Positions 10,635 through 21,952 of a DNA stretch of 64,000 bases are shown piece by piece. The translations under genes were made by a program, and so were the position numbers. The stretch spans positions 1,240,001 through 1,304,000 of the forward strand of contig OY723303.1 in assembly GCA_963210315.1 (NCBI GenBank), in the 5' to 3' direction. Positions within the stretch are counted from its first letter, which is position 1, and the number at the start of each line of letters is the position of its first letter. The notes beneath the pieces were generated by a model. The model worked only from the letters and a program-made list of their open reading frames with translations, searched no databases and was not told the origin of the DNA. Source of the stretch: Rhynchopus euleeides (lineage: Eukaryota > Euglenozoa > Diplonemea > Diplonemida > Diplonemidae).

Positions 10635-11417
10635 CGAGGGTGTGGCGGGAGGCATAGTTTGTTCGCTTTCCCGGCGCAGCTCGACACTTCACCAGCAACA
10701 AAAGGGGAGGGTTTGCTGAGTCGTGCTGAGTGTGTGTGTGACACCATCAGGCTTACCGGGTGTGCGCATAGAACAGCACCTCGTCGTTGTGGGCGTGGCG
10801 TGTCGGGTCTGTATAGGGGGGGGGGGTGGGTAGGGGTGTGAACCGCCCCTTCTCTCTAGTGTCTGGGCTCTCACGAAGGGTTCCCCCATGTATGGTGTGT
10901 TGCAGGTTTAGTTGCTGGGGGTGGGGTGGGGGGGGGGGTAGAGAAAACTAATTAGAGCCGAACTAAAGAAAAGTCATAACCAGAAAGCAGTCTCCGCGGG
11001 GGTGCGGATCTGGGAGGAGGGGGGGGGAGTGGTGTGTTTGTATCGTGTTTGCGCTTTGAGAGATACCACCAGCAGCAGTGGGCAAATGTATCTGCACCAC
11101 TATTTGCATTTGCTGCTGTTGACATGGGGGGAGGGGAGGGGTGGAGAGGGCAAGAGTGTTGCTTCGTTTTTTTTTGTCCTGACATTGTAACCAGGGTACT
11201 AGGGTGAAATCTTTTTCTGCCTTTTTTTGCGGTTTCGCGGTTTTTGCCGATTTTTTCGCCCTTGCTCTCTGTAGAGTCCACCTCAGGATGTTGCGGTATT
11301 GTACTGCCGCAGCGTGCGGACATCGTCGGTGTACTCCGTCACGGCTGTCGCAACCAGAACCACATGGTGTCCCAGTCGCAAGCGCTCAAGGATTTGGTGA
11401 CAAGACAGCACACCATT

Positions 11418-11470
11418 GGGGGTCTGGGGGGCGGAGCCCCCAGCCGCCGGAGGCCACGGTCGTGAACGTG
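11418..11470 (+). repeat. GGGGTCT hairpin repeat, copy 1
   Basis: The core GGGGGTCTGGGGGGCGGAGC continues with CCCC and AGCCGCCGGAGGCCACGGT, so it folds as a GC-only hairpin (GGGGGC / GCCCCC). The same motif returns at 11592 and 33110, with related flanks upstream (GACAG...CAC). Confidence 0.8.
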
Positions 11471-11591
11471 TGTTCCTTGCAGGCGTACGTTTCTGTGAGT
11501 TGGACTGCGTCCTGAGGCTACTGATGTGATGTGGTTGGGTTTACCTGATGTGACTCCAAAGGGCTTGGTCACGAGACAGGCATATGGCACA

Positions 11592-11648
11592 GGGGGTCTG
11601 GGGGGCGGAGCCCCCCAGCCGCCGGAGGCCACGGTAGTGAACATCTGG
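11592..11648 (+). repeat. GGGGTCT hairpin repeat, copy 2
   Basis: This is nearly identical to copy 1 and closer still to the copy at 33110 (both end CACGGTAG(T/C)GAAC(A/G)TCTG). About 180 bases downstream an AT-rich AAAATCTGGAAAATCTCAGATTT stem resembles the sequence placed similarly after the third copy. Confidence 0.8.
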
Positions 11649-13444
11649 ATATTGGCTGGAATAAAAACCGGATTTTTGGCTGGGAAAACAGGGAGACCGT
11701 ATTGCGTATTCCATGTCAGGCAAGCCTGGCTCCCTTCCCAAACCACGAAAAAGTACCACCCTATTCCCCTGCGCACAGGGCTCCCCCCCAAAAAAAAAAT
11801 CTGGAAAATCTCAGATTTGAGATTTTTTTTTTATTTTGCCCCAAACCGCGAAATCGCCTTTTTGCGGTTTGGAAACCGCGAAAAAGTACCACCCTAGCAG
11901 CCTGATTGTAACCAACGGGGGTGGAAGACTCGGTCACAAGCCTGCCCCCACAAAATCTGGCGTTAAAACTTTGGCACATCCAGTGTCCTGTTTGACGCAG
12001 AAGTGAACAGGCCCATCCGCTCAACATCTCCGCATCGCCCCACCCCACCCACCCGCCCAAACTGCCTAAACATACTTCTTCTAAATCTTCCGGGAAAAAC
12101 AACGCCACATAACGAGGCTCTTCGCTCCCAGGTGTGCCTGAGTGGCGAGCCGTGACTGTGTGGGTGTGTGTGTGTGTGTCGACAGTGAATCAATCCAAGA
12201 ACAGGGCACTGTTCCAGAAAGATTCACGCGTGTGTTTGAACCAGTTTTTCGAAGTAAAACGGAGGAGGCATGCGCCAAAGCTGTCACGCTTTCACGGAGA
12301 CAGGGAGGTCTATCTGAAAGGGAGACACGTTGTGGCACGGAGAGCGAGCGGGTTCCCCCACCCCCACCCCCCCTCCTCCCAAAAAACACCTCCAAGCAAA
12401 CACATCAGGTTCTTTTGTAGATATTCCGTTCCGTCTGTTTTTTCCCTCTGCTGTGCCTTCCCCCCCTCCTCGTTTCTCCCCACCCACTCCCTCCATTTGT
12501 CAACGCCACCCGCTCCTACCGCCCTTGCGTTTCTCCTCACTCATTGTATTTCCCCAAACACCCTACAATCTCCCCCTTCCCCCCTACGGCGGGGCACGAC
12601 ACAGTCGGCTTGTCGGAAACTCGAGACGCAAGTATTATTGTGCTGTGGGCACGCCCAAGCGGATATCATGGATACAGCAGTCTGGCTCATTGGGGGCCTT
12701 CGCTCAGAAATGCAGAGAAGTGAGGAATGGCGAACCGCCTCACAACACACTTGGCTGTGAAGTGACACAGTGTGACACTTAGATAGCGTATCAGTTCTCG
12801 TGCGTCGTCTCTCGTAAATGATCTGTACGACGCGGGTCCGCTAATCCAACACAGCAAACGACACAGTGTGACACACAGTGTGACACAGAACGAAGGCCCC
12901 CTTTGACATATCTGCCTGCCTTCTAGCCTCCCCCACAGACATATCCCACCCTTTCCCCGAGCATATCATCTGGATCTCGGGACACAACCTGCATGACAAG
13001 TGAAGGGAGATCAACCTTGCGACCCTCTTCTACTTCTACTTCACTACCCCCTACCCTTCTGTTGGCCTTGCTCGCCATCCCATCTCCTGTCCTCCTGCCA
13101 CCCCCACCCTCCCATCTTCGACACACGCTCTGCATGTTTGTTTTCGAGAGGAGGGGGGGGGCCCAAGTCGCCGAATCTGATTAGTCGGGTTCGATGAGTC
13201 TGACCCTGAGCGAACACATATCTCCCAGCTCATATAAGCCAGCCAGCTCCACAGGCTGTTGGGAGGGGTCGCTGAGGTTGACAGGGGTTCGCTGGGGGTG
13301 CAGGCGTGGGATGGGCTAACCATGTAACCAAGCTAGCGGTGTGGGGTGTGGGCAGGGGGAGGGGAAGGAAGGGGAGAGCAGTGAAGAAACCGAAGTGTCT
13401 TCAGGGGGGGGAAGGGAGGTGGGGGGTGTGGGGGGGGGGGGGTA

Positions 13445-14592
13445 GGGGGGGTCAAATGCCACCCTTTTACGTGGACAAACACGATTTTTCAAAAAACCGG
13501 CGCAGAGGCCCCAAAGCCCCCGTAAACCCTCCAAACCCCCCCAGATCGGTCCGGAAACCCATCGAACCCCACTTTTCCACCATTCCGGGCACCTCAGGTG
13601 CCCGAATTGGGGTACCTAAATTTTGTGCCACCGTTTGGTACCGGACAGTGCCACTGTGTGGGAGGTTGGAAAAGAAAATGCCCCAACACACCACATCTGA
13701 GGGTTGCAATGCATGTTGCTTGCCAACCACGTCATCCGGTGGGTGTCAGGCGCTATGTAGGTGGCATTAGCCAGGTCTTCGATGAGTTCTGGCTTGTATA
13801 TGTACCTCCCTGCCACCATGCACCGGGAGGCTGCCTGTAGGTACGGAACAAGTCCAGATGGTCGTGTGATTCCTGTGCAGCAGTGCTCCACAACCGGGAT
13901 GTGTTGACAACGACTGTTGCAACACGAGCTGTACATTCCGGGAACACACGAAGTGCGCTGTCGTGGTACCCATTGTGCCAGAATTGGTAGTTGCTGCGGT
14001 CTACTTTGCCTGGCCCAAGAGCACTGGTACTGAACGGTGCAATATGCGTGGCGAGGTGAATGCAACGGAAGGGCGCAAAGTCAATACAGCTCTCGGATGG
14101 CGGGTGGTGGTGCCACTAGTGTGTGACGTTCACTCGAGGATACAACGCATCACAATGAATCAGCAACCGTGGACCGAGTACAATACGCTCTCTGTGGCTG
14201 GTGTGGGGGACAAAGGCAGTGCCTGTGCCGCAGGCAGGGAGGTACATATACAAGCCAGAACACATCGAAGACCTGGCTAATGCCACCTACATAGCGCCTG
14301 ACACCCACCGGATGACGTGGTTGGCAAGCAACATGCATTGCAACCCTCAGATGTGGTGTGTTGGGGCATTTTCTTTTCCAACCTCCCACACAGTGGCACT
14401 GTCCGGTACCAAACGGTGGCACAAAATTTAGGTACCCCAATTCGGGCACCTGAGGTGCCCGGAATGGTGGAAAAGTGGGGTTCGATGGGTTTCCGGACCG
14501 ATCTGGGGGGGTTTGGAGGGTTTACGGGGGCTTTGGGGCCTCTGCGCCGGTTTTTTGAAAAATCGTGTTTGTCACCCCCATTTGACCCCCCC
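13445..14592. mobile_element. Foldback MITE with ~340-bp inverted arms and TA duplications
   Basis: The ends are seven G then TCAAATG on the left and CATTTGA then seven C on the right, flanked by TA (13443-13444 and 14593-14594). Inside, 13477-13817 is an almost perfect reverse complement of 14234-14573, with an unpaired centre of about 416 bp. The terminal core GGGGGGGTCAAAT matches the tips of the transposon at 85-4355, so that transposase family could mobilise it. The centre and arms give short open frames in both directions that match no family I know; they may be captured gene fragments. Confidence 0.85.
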
Positions 14593-14594
14593 TA

Positions 14595-15309
14595 GGGGGG
14601 GGGGGGGCACATGTATCCCTCGTCACAGCATGGGTTGTGACATGAATCGGGAGGGGGAGGGTTTTTTTTGCCAATGATGGCGAACATATATCACCAGGGC
14701 TAACGTGGTGCGGTGCGTGTGTCTGATTCTATCGCCTGGCTGAGACACCAATGGGGAAGGCGGGGGTGGGGGGAAGGACATTGCTTTGTATTTACTGTGT
14801 TACAACTTCTTCTGATAGCAACCATATGCCGCCGCTGCTGTCGTTTATTGCCGAAGGCAAAACGAGGGGGGGGGGCGGGCGGTGGTCCTGTTGGGGGATG
14901 CGTTGCTGTTGTTGTCAGAAACCAAAGATAATCCAAAGATGCCCGCTGCCCCAAAGTGGGGGTGTCCGTGGCAGCACTGCTGCCCCACCCCCCTGAGTTG
15001 TATTATTTTGGAACCGCGTTTTTCTCTTATGCAAGGCGGGGGGAGTGAGGGGGGTTTCATCTCGGCTGGGTCTCGTGTCTTGCCAGCAGCGCATAGCACA
15101 GCTCTCAGGAAGTGTAATCGCGACTGCGCGCATTTTGAATGCCAGGCCGTGAACCACCCCCTATCCCCTACCCTCAACCCATCCAGCCCCGCCACTCTCA
15201 TCACACGCTGCGAAGCTTCTGCACGAAGCGCACAACCCACCGCACCTCCCGCGACACCACAGGGTATTGGTGTCTGCGCTTCGGGCGTAGCGAGAGCTTT
15301 GTTGCAACA
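14595..15309. other. Intergenic / 5' leader of the PHO88-like gene
   Basis: This starts with a 13-base G-run and contains no recognisable gene. An open frame joins the PHO88-like gene from 15139, but the conserved N-terminus of the family starts at the ATG at 15310, so the upstream part is taken as leader. Confidence 0.5.
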
Positions 15310-16171
15310 ATGAACATGGTGGTGCAGCTCGTGTCGCTGGGTGTGATGTACTCCGTGACGCGCGCGATTGACTTCACGGAGGAGACCAATGTGTTCTTCC
15401 TGCGGATACTGTACCTCGCCGTGCAGGGGCTGTGCTGGGCGTGCATGCTGTTCATCTGGATGGTGATTGTCAACAAGAACAACACCGCAAAGGTGCAGGT
15501 GTTCGACCAGGGGTTCTGGGGCAACGACCCTTTCGACGACAAGAAGGAGCCCGTCCAGGTCACCGTGCGTGACTACCACCTGATGCACCTCAAGCAGATG
15601 ATGCTGCGCCTGCTGATGTCGACAGGCGTGATCGCCCTTCTCCACCTCAAGTGGGCCCTGATGCCGCCTCTGCTCATGCAGTGCATGCTGAACCCGCACC
15701 AGATCTACAGCTCGAACGTCTTCGCCATCCACATCCTCGGGAAGACGGAGGCGAACTACCCGCTTCCTTGGGACCAGCAGCAGCCGATGGACTTCTCGAA
15801 GTTCTTGGATGCCTCAGGGGGTGACTCGAAGAGCAAGAAGGCTGTATGTCAACCGGGATGTGGGTGGATTATGTCAGGAGTTCCCAGAATTGTGTTGGGC
15901 GCTAGTCATCTGCGCGATTTTTAGAGGCTGTTCGATCGATGATTTTGTTTATGATTTGGTTTTGTACGGCCCATGTGTTCGTCACGATGCACAATCTTGT
16001 GCACCATACGTGCAACGTCGTAGTGCCGCCGTTGCTGGCAGATTGTCTTATGATCTTTGAAGGACTGGCATTTCATAATGTGTGGCCCCACCACCACCAC
16101 CACCCTCACAGAAGCAGGACCGTGAGCTGGAGAGACTCCGTAAGGTAAACCGCAAGGCAACGCGGGCATGA
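15310..16171 (+). CDS. PHO88: PHO88/SND3 family ER membrane protein (two exons)
   Basis: Exons 15310-15843 and 16112-16171 join in phase 0 (donor GTATGT, acceptor CACCCTCACAG), giving 197 residues against 188 in yeast Pho88. The protein opens directly with a hydrophobic segment (MNMVVQLVSLGVMY), then the family pattern of a short charged link, RILYLAVQGLCWACMLFIWM, VNKNNT and VTVRDYHLMHLKQM. A further hydrophobic stretch, ALLHLKWALMPPLLMQ, and HILGK follow. The spliced last exon supplies the basic lysine/arginine tail. In yeast Pho88/Snd3 helps insert proteins with central or C-terminal signals into the ER and was first linked to phosphate transport. The ATG at 15310 was chosen because family members begin at this helix. 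Confidence 0.88.
15844..16111 (+). other. Intron of the PHO88-like gene
   Basis: This is a 268-bp GT-AG intron with a consensus GTATGT donor and a CACCCTCACAG acceptor. Removing it replaces a non-conserved tail with a short basic C-terminus ending at TGA (16169-16171). Confidence 0.8.
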
Positions 16172-17754
16172 TGGAATCGTGTGGCGGCCGCAGGAGTAAG
16201 CGGCGGCATCAATGCGTGCTGCAATGATGCTGTGTGTGTGTTTTGTGCGAGCGGCGATGTGACTTAGACGGGCATCAGCGGGTGAGAAGCCGAGCGATAA
16301 AACGTGGCTCCCTGAGGGAGGAGGGTGCCCTTTTTAGCCCCCCCCACCCCCCCCTCCTCCCGCTCAGCGTTGAAGAGCTAAAAGTAAAGTAAAGTAAAGT
16401 AAAGGAAGGTAGCGCAAACTCGCGTTCCGGATGCACATCCAGAACACCTTTGCCCTGTTGTGCATCAGGCTTCTAGAGCACGGGGAGGGGTCGGGCAGGG
16501 TGGAGGTGGGGTGGGCGGTTGAGTCTTCGAGAGGCAAGGCAGGGGCGTTTGTGCATCATCGGCTGTGGACACCAGGTGAATTCCGCCTTCACAACACCAT
16601 ATGGCAGTGGGAAGTCATGCAGGCGGCTCGGCCAACTCTTCAGGAAATCAGAAACGGGGCCATGTGGGCCGTGAGACTGCCAGGGTGGTCTGTGGCATCG
16701 TGCTGTGTGTTCTGCAGGTGCAGAGTTTGCATCGCAGTCCACCCAGCGCGCCTACATTCTATCCAAACGGAACTTGCAGTGCGTGGTGTCATGCATATCA
16801 TTGTCTTCTCGCTGGGAGCCTTCACCAGGGTTTTGCACTGTGTCATACCCGACTCGCGAATGGGAGTGTTGCCTGAAAGCCACCCCAGGCACGCATACAC
16901 CGCCACTTCCCTCGGATGCCAGAGCCATCTGCCGTGGTTATTGCTGCTGAGCCTTGAGGTGGCCTTTTCTAGCAGCCTGGGTTATCCCCATCCCACGGTT
17001 GGTTCCCAGCCCATATACCCCTCGCTTCTGGTGCCGAAGACGGTACTCCTCTGTTTGTCAGGCACGTCCCATCTCACAAGGTGGGAGCTGTGTGTGTTGC
17101 CGAAGAAATTTCAGTTTGGAAGCGTGCTAGTTGCACAACCTCCTTCGGGGGGGGGGGGGGTTTCCCCCTTTTGTGCACAACTGAGATATATATTGATGCC
17201 TGCGCGCCGCACTGCACGCTCAGACTGACGCTGCCCACGGCTTAGAACACGGCCTAAAACATCTTTCTCACTGGCAAAATGCAGTTTCACCTCAACCCGT
17301 ATCGCACAACGGTGGCGAGACTTGGAGGCTATGCTTGCTCCTGTTGTGCTCGAAAGCCGGGCATGGGAGAGAGAGAGAAACAGGCAGGGTGCAAGTGTGT
17401 GTTGTGACATGTCTTTCTCAGGGAGGTGCTGGCTTCACAGAATGGCCCAAGCGGGCCTGACACCCCATGGCAGACCTCATCCACCCACCTCCCTCCCCCC
17501 CCTCCCCCAACCCCGACGCGCTTGTGATCCTGCGATGCATAGATGCATAGATGCACAGCTGATACGTTTTGGCCTTTTGCATTTTTGTTTCACTAGTTAC
17601 GAGCGACGAAGCGGAGCGAAGCCGCAAGGTAATGAAGGAATCGTATGCCTGAAGCTTTTCGGGCTAACACCTCCATGCCACTTCACAGGGCCTCAACACA
17701 GCCTTGAGACAGCAAGTGTGTGCTCAACAAAAGGGAGTACATTTTTGGGAGAGG
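16172..17754. other. Intergenic with an AAAGT microsatellite
   Basis: No credible gene; a 265-codon open stretch at 16431-17228 has no domain, and I take it as chance in GC-rich DNA. An (AAAGT)n tract of about five units lies at 16380-16404, and a 12-base G-run sits near 17150. The last 50 bases before 17755 are the likely leader of the astacin gene. Confidence 0.5.
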
Positions 17755-19689
17755 ATGCAGGTGCGCGCAGGTGCTGGTGCTCGGTGGTGGCGCGGTGCCG
17801 TGGTGCTGGCGGCTGTGGCGCAGCTGTGCGGGGCCAGCCCCGACGGGCGGGATGCAGAGTCCCTCGGTGCCACGCTGCTGACGCGGGAGTCGCAGCTGTT
17901 CCCTTTGGGGGAGGCTGTGAACTACGTGGTGCTGGGTTCGATCGCCTCTGACGATGCCCGGATTGCCGGGGCCGTGCGGGACTGGGAGCAGAAGACGTGT
18001 TTCCGCTTCAGGAAGTGTCGATCGGAGGGTTCGTGCCCGCGGCCGTACATCCGCTTTCATGCGGGCAGCGGGTGCAGCTCGCCGCTCGGGCGGACAAGGA
18101 GCGGGGTCAACACCATCTCGCTCGCACGCGGGTGCGGGTTGGGGGCTGCGGTGCATGAATTTGGGCATTCGCTTGGGCTGTCGCACGAACAGTCGCGCAA
18201 GGACCGGGACAGCCACGTGCGTGTCGACTTCTCGCAGGTGCGCAGGGGGGTGGAGCGCAACTTCCAGAAGAACCCCGCATCGGGGCGCGACCTGGGGCGG
18301 TACGACTACGGCTCCGTCATGCACTACGGGCCGCGCGGGTTTGCGATCGGGCGGCGCCCGACGATCGTGGCGCCGCAGCCCATCGGGCAGCGGGGAGGGC
18401 TGAGCGAGGGTGACGTGGCGGCCATTGAGTTCATGTACAACGGGTGCTCCCCGACCTTCTTGCGCCCACGGTGCCTGGCGTCTGTCGACGCGAATACGAC
18501 GCACGTGGTGAAGCCGTCGGCGACGTTCGCGTTGGACTTCAACGCGCTGTACGACTCGTCGCGCCCGATGCGCGTGTCGTACGGCGGCACGACGGTGCCG
18601 GCAGCACAGGTGCGCCACGTGCTGCAGGCGGGGGCGACGATCACGGGGACAGGGTTTGCGGAGGTGCAGTTCACCCCGACGGCAGGGATGGCGGGGCAGG
18701 AGTACACGCTGAGCGCCACCTTCACGGGGTCGGACGGGCCGGCAGCGACGTGCACCGTGCGTGTGCGTGTCGAGGGAGATGCGGTGCGGACCGCTGCACC
18801 CACAGCCGCACCTACAAATGAACCCACAGCTGCACCTACAAACGAACCCACAGCCGCACCTACAAGCGCGCCCACAGCTGCACCTACAACCGAGCCCACA
18901 ACTGCACCGACTAACGAACCCACAGCCGCACCTACAAACGAACCCACAGCTGCACCGACACACGAACCTACAGCTGCACCCACAGCTGCACCGACTAACG
19001 AGCCCACAGCCGCACCTACAAGCGCACCCACAACTGCGCCTACAAACGCACCCACAAGCGTACCAAGCACACCTGCACCCCGGACACCGCACCCGACCAC
19101 ATCCCCTGCCACACCGCAGCCGCAGCCACAGCCGACCCGCCCACCGACAGGGGGCGGTGTGTGCTTGCGGAAGGTGTTCGGTTTCAACACGCGGCGCGCC
19201 CTGCACACTGCAGGGGCACACGTGCAGCTGAGCAGGCGCACGAAGCGGTGGGGTGCCGGGTCGATGATGATCCAGCAGACACAGCACTCGTCGTACTTCA
19301 AGGTGCGTGCCACGCAGGCTGCACGCTTCAGCGTGTACGCACGGGTCGAGTCAGACGACGCAAGGCTGGGCTTCCGGCTGCACTCGCCGACTGGTTCGCT
19401 GGTGGAGGTGCTGCACGCGGTGCACGGGGGCCTGTTCTCCATCACGTACGCCCCGCCGCACTGGGGCGGGTGGGTGGTTTCCCCGGGCGGGCTGGTGCTG
19501 CCCAGGACATTCCAGCGCATCGTGGTCGCGTTCGACTGGGCCAGCCGCACCTACGACGTGAGCATCGACGGGCGCAGTGTGGGCAGCGGGGACCTGCCAG
19601 ACGGCTTCGATGCCATCGAAAACGTGCAAATCACGGCGCACGGTGCCGCACCTGTGTGGGTTGACAGGATGCAGCTGCTGTGCCGCTAG
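17755..19689 (+). CDS. Secreted astacin-family (M12A) metalloprotease with Pro/Thr-rich stalk
   Basis: This 644-residue protein starts at the ATG at 17755, which is followed by a signal peptide (Arg-rich start, then AVVLAAVAQLCGA). The catalytic domain (about 50-230) carries the astacin zinc signature HEFGHSLGLSHEQSRKDRD at residues 134-152, with the three zinc His, catalytic Glu and DRD ending, and the Met-turn SVMHY near 189. A folded region (240-345) follows, then about 100 residues of PTAAPTNEP-type repeats (345-445) likely O-glycosylated in the secretory path. A C-terminal beta-rich module (about 465-644) resembles a LamG/lectin-like fold. It is predicted to be a secreted or surface endopeptidase; its substrate is unknown. 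An upstream in-frame TTG was rejected as the start. Confidence 0.88.
   Translation: MQVRAGAGARWWRGAVVLAAVAQLCGASPDGRDAESLGATLLTRESQLFPLGEAVNYVVLGSIASDDARIAGAVRDWEQKTCFRFRKCRSEGSCPRPYIRFHAGSGCSSPLGRTRSGVNTISLARGCGLGAAVHEFGHSLGLSHEQSRKDRDSHVRVDFSQVRRGVERNFQKNPASGRDLGRYDYGSVMHYGPRGFAIGRRPTIVAPQPIGQRGGLSEGDVAAIEFMYNGCSPTFLRPRCLASVDANTTHVVKPSATFALDFNALYDSSRPMRVSYGGTTVPAAQVRHVLQAGATITGTGFAEVQFTPTAGMAGQEYTLSATFTGSDGPAATCTVRVRVEGDAVRTAAPTAAPTNEPTAAPTNEPTAAPTSAPTAAPTTEPTTAPTNEPTAAPTNEPTAAPTHEPTAAPTAAPTNEPTAAPTSAPTTAPTNAPTSVPSTPAPRTPHPTTSPATPQPQPQPTRPPTGGGVCLRKVFGFNTRRALHTAGAHVQLSRRTKRWGAGSMMIQQTQHSSYFKVRATQAARFSVYARVESDDARLGFRLHSPTGSLVEVLHAVHGGLFSITYAPPHWGGWVVSPGGLVLPRTFQRIVVAFDWASRTYDVSIDGRSVGSGDLPDGFDAIENVQITAHGAAPVWVDRMQLLCR
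18785..19066 (+). repeat. Coding minisatellite for the PTAAPTNE stalk
   Basis: A 12-bp core (CC(C/T)ACAGC(C/T)GCA plus CCTACAA(A/G)CGA-type variants) repeats about 20 times in frame. Alternation of the PTAA and PTNE/PTSA/PTHE units makes a higher-order 24-bp period. Synonymous third-base changes between units suggest selection on the peptide. Copy number is probably variable between strains. Confidence 0.8.
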
Positions 19690-21076
19690 GCAGGTGCTGT
19701 GGTGCGGCCTGCCGTCCCTCTGCCGTATATAAACGCAGAGGGTGCGGCAGTGTCGGCACGCGGCCTGGCCTGTGCCGGCTGGTGCTGTGCAGTCACCCGC
19801 CCCGCATTCTAGCTTCACAACTCCACAATTCGACAATTCCACAATCTCACAAGTCCACGGACCATGTGGCTTGTCCCTGCCCCTCACGATGTTTCCTTGC
19901 TTCTTATACCTGCCACTGTGGTGCGCACTGCCGGGCACCCCTGGGACAGCATCCCTGCCGTGTACCGTGCATGCAGGGGCTTACTACAATTTGCTTGTTC
20001 TTGCTTGATTCATGACTTATTTGTGCAGCAGATCCGCATGTTGCTTGACCAAGCCCGCTTGGGTTGGTTGTGCTGCATGTCGGACTATGAGCTGCACTGG
20101 TGTGACCGTGTGCCTGTGTGTCTGGTACAGTGGAGGCAGCACCAGAGCTCGCTCGGTGCGACCTACCCTAAACTAAGAAGATTACCATGTGTCTGTGTAT
20201 GTGCGTGCCCTGCGCCTGCGACTACTCCACCAAGCGGGCGAGCCAAGCCTGCTTGCATGGTGGGACCAGGTGCCGGCGCTCATTGTTTCTATACCTGCTT
20301 CGACCTGCTTTCCTCCCTTCCTCCCTGCCTGTGTACACCAAGCTGCCACCAAGCCCTACACACATGTGGCCTGCCTATGATGTGCCTAGTGTGCCGACGT
20401 GCCGCTGTGCTCTGCCCATCAATGCACCGTCTTTCTCTAGACGGTGCTCAACACGCCACCTGTCGGCGTGTCTTGCCTGCCTCCACACCCGCTGCCTCGC
20501 CGCACTGCTGCTGTTCTGCTTTTGCTGTGCTGCAGGCATTGTCCTTCCGCTTGATCCACCCCCCTGCCATTCATGTTCCCACTGCATGTGCTTATGACAG
20601 TGCAGCACCCTGCTGCCTGCACGCATGCACCCCACCCTAGCCACCTCCCCGCTACCTGGCGAAGAGCCCTCCCTCCCCTGGGCCACACTGCTGAATGCTT
20701 GTGCCCTCAACATGCCGCCCTCGCCCCCACCCCACCCCTCCCCCCTTTTGCAAGCGGTTACGTGGCAATCGGCTGTGCATATGAGAGAGGTGTGAAGAAT
20801 CCGTGTTTCGTAGTCAATCGCACGCCGCTCACACCTTGCGCCTCACACCCCTCACGCCCAGAGGGGTCGGTAGAATATCACCCCATTGCGCTGTACTTTC
20901 CTAACACACACACGATACCCTGCCCCTCCCCCCCTCCACCCCCATCCCTCCGGCGGGTGGGCGGTGCGCATAAGAAAGAGTAGGTCGAAGGAGCGCAGCG
21001 GCGGTGAGGCCTACATCCCATTTCTGGAGGCTGGGCTGGTCTGGGCTGCAGTGAGGCTGCAGAAGGAGGACACGCG
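19690..21076. other. Intergenic, pyrimidine-rich, no gene recognised
   Basis: Cys-rich plus-strand open stretches (19864-20640) reflect TG/CTG-rich DNA and have no domain. The stretch is C/T-biased on the plus strand (20280-20760) and ends in the leader of the PAP2-like gene. Confidence 0.5.
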
Positions 21077-21952
21077 ATGCATCTGATCATGTCGATTGCC
21101 GAGAGCAGGGTGGACGCCAGCGCGGAGTCTCGAGAAGATCTCCGAAGAAGGCACAAAAGGGTGGTGCTGGCGCTGCTCCTGTTTGCCGCGATGCTGAGTG
21201 TGGCGATTGCGAGCCTGTCACCCGAGTGGGCCGATCTCTGCATGATGAACGCGACAGAGCGTGCCGCAGCAACAGCCCAGTGGTTCTACGCAGCACCCCT
21301 CTTCATGGTGTCTGAAGCCATCATCGTCCTCTGCCTTGCAACGCATGTGCTTGCTGGGCAGGAGGATTCATCAGATCCATACACCCATGCATACCTCTCG
21401 CTGTGCACGCTAGTGGCTTACCAGGCCTTCGCAGGGTTGATTGTGTTCCTAAAGCATGTGCTGGCAGACTCCCTGTGCAACACAGTCCCCAACAGCGTGT
21501 CGGGGCACACACACTTCTACATCTTCTATGCGTTGACCCTGCCGAGGCTCGCTGTGGAGGGGCACAAGCCGAGGTGTCGGAAGCACACCGCCTTCTGGTT
21601 TATGTGTTACACCAGCCTTGTGATGCTGTGCGTGTTCCAAAGCTACCGCACGCTGGTGTACGGCTTCCACACCATCAGGCAGATTGCATACGGCGCAGTG
21701 GTGTCGCTCGGGGGGACCGCGATATGGATGTACTCCATCGATGCCGACCTGTGCAACAGCAGCTCGCCCCCGGTTCTGCTGCACCGCATGTCGGCAGCGG
21801 CTGCGATTGGCACTGTGCTGGCGGTGTCAGCGGCAGGGCTGCAGCTCATCTCCTCGTCTGCCTTGGTGCCGGCTTCCATCGCACTCACGGCAGGTGCCGC
21901 TGTTGTTTACACCCGAAAATGCAAACACCGGGGCCCGGTCGGGCTTCTGTGA
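21077..21952 (+). CDS. PAP2-like multi-pass membrane protein
   Basis: This 291-residue protein has six or seven hydrophobic helices (about 28-47, 70-92, 107-128, 147-157, 173-187, 203-220, 237-270). It resembles the type 2 phosphatidic-acid phosphatase superfamily: SVSGHTHFYIF (H144) fits the SGH motif of catalytic segment C2, and YRTLVYGFHTIRQIAYG (R191, H198) fits segment C3. R-to-H spacing is one residue longer than in the classical SRxxxxxH motif, and the usual C1 KxxxxxxRP is not evident, so catalysis is uncertain. Possible roles are lipid-phosphate or lipid-linked pyrophosphate hydrolysis at an internal membrane. It is a single exon with an ATG at 21077; a second ATG at 21089 is possible. 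Confidence 0.6.
   Translation: MHLIMSIAESRVDASAESREDLRRRHKRVVLALLLFAAMLSVAIASLSPEWADLCMMNATERAAATAQWFYAAPLFMVSEAIIVLCLATHVLAGQEDSSDPYTHAYLSLCTLVAYQAFAGLIVFLKHVLADSLCNTVPNSVSGHTHFYIFYALTLPRLAVEGHKPRCRKHTAFWFMCYTSLVMLCVFQSYRTLVYGFHTIRQIAYGAVVSLGGTAIWMYSIDADLCNSSSPPVLLHRMSAAAAIGTVLAVSAAGLQLISSSALVPASIALTAGAAVVYTRKCKHRGPVGLL

Larger units (their letters stand above)
10635..13444. other. Intergenic, repeat fragments only
   Basis: No credible gene. The stretch has G-runs (10807-10817, 10928-10938), two copies of a GGGGTCT-hairpin repeat (11418 and 11592), and two copies of a CGAAAAAGTACCACCCTA motif (about 11747 and 11880). It also has TG tracts near 12160 and 12770-12880 and a long G-rich tract (13343-13442) ending at the foldback element. 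Confidence 0.5.

Noticed and set aside
16431-17228. 265-codon plus-strand open frame
   Set aside because: No domain, no conserved pattern, composition like the surrounding GC-rich DNA.
19864-20640. 258-codon Cys-rich plus-strand open frame
   Set aside because: Cysteines come from TG-rich sequence; several overlapping frames are equally open; no start context or domain.
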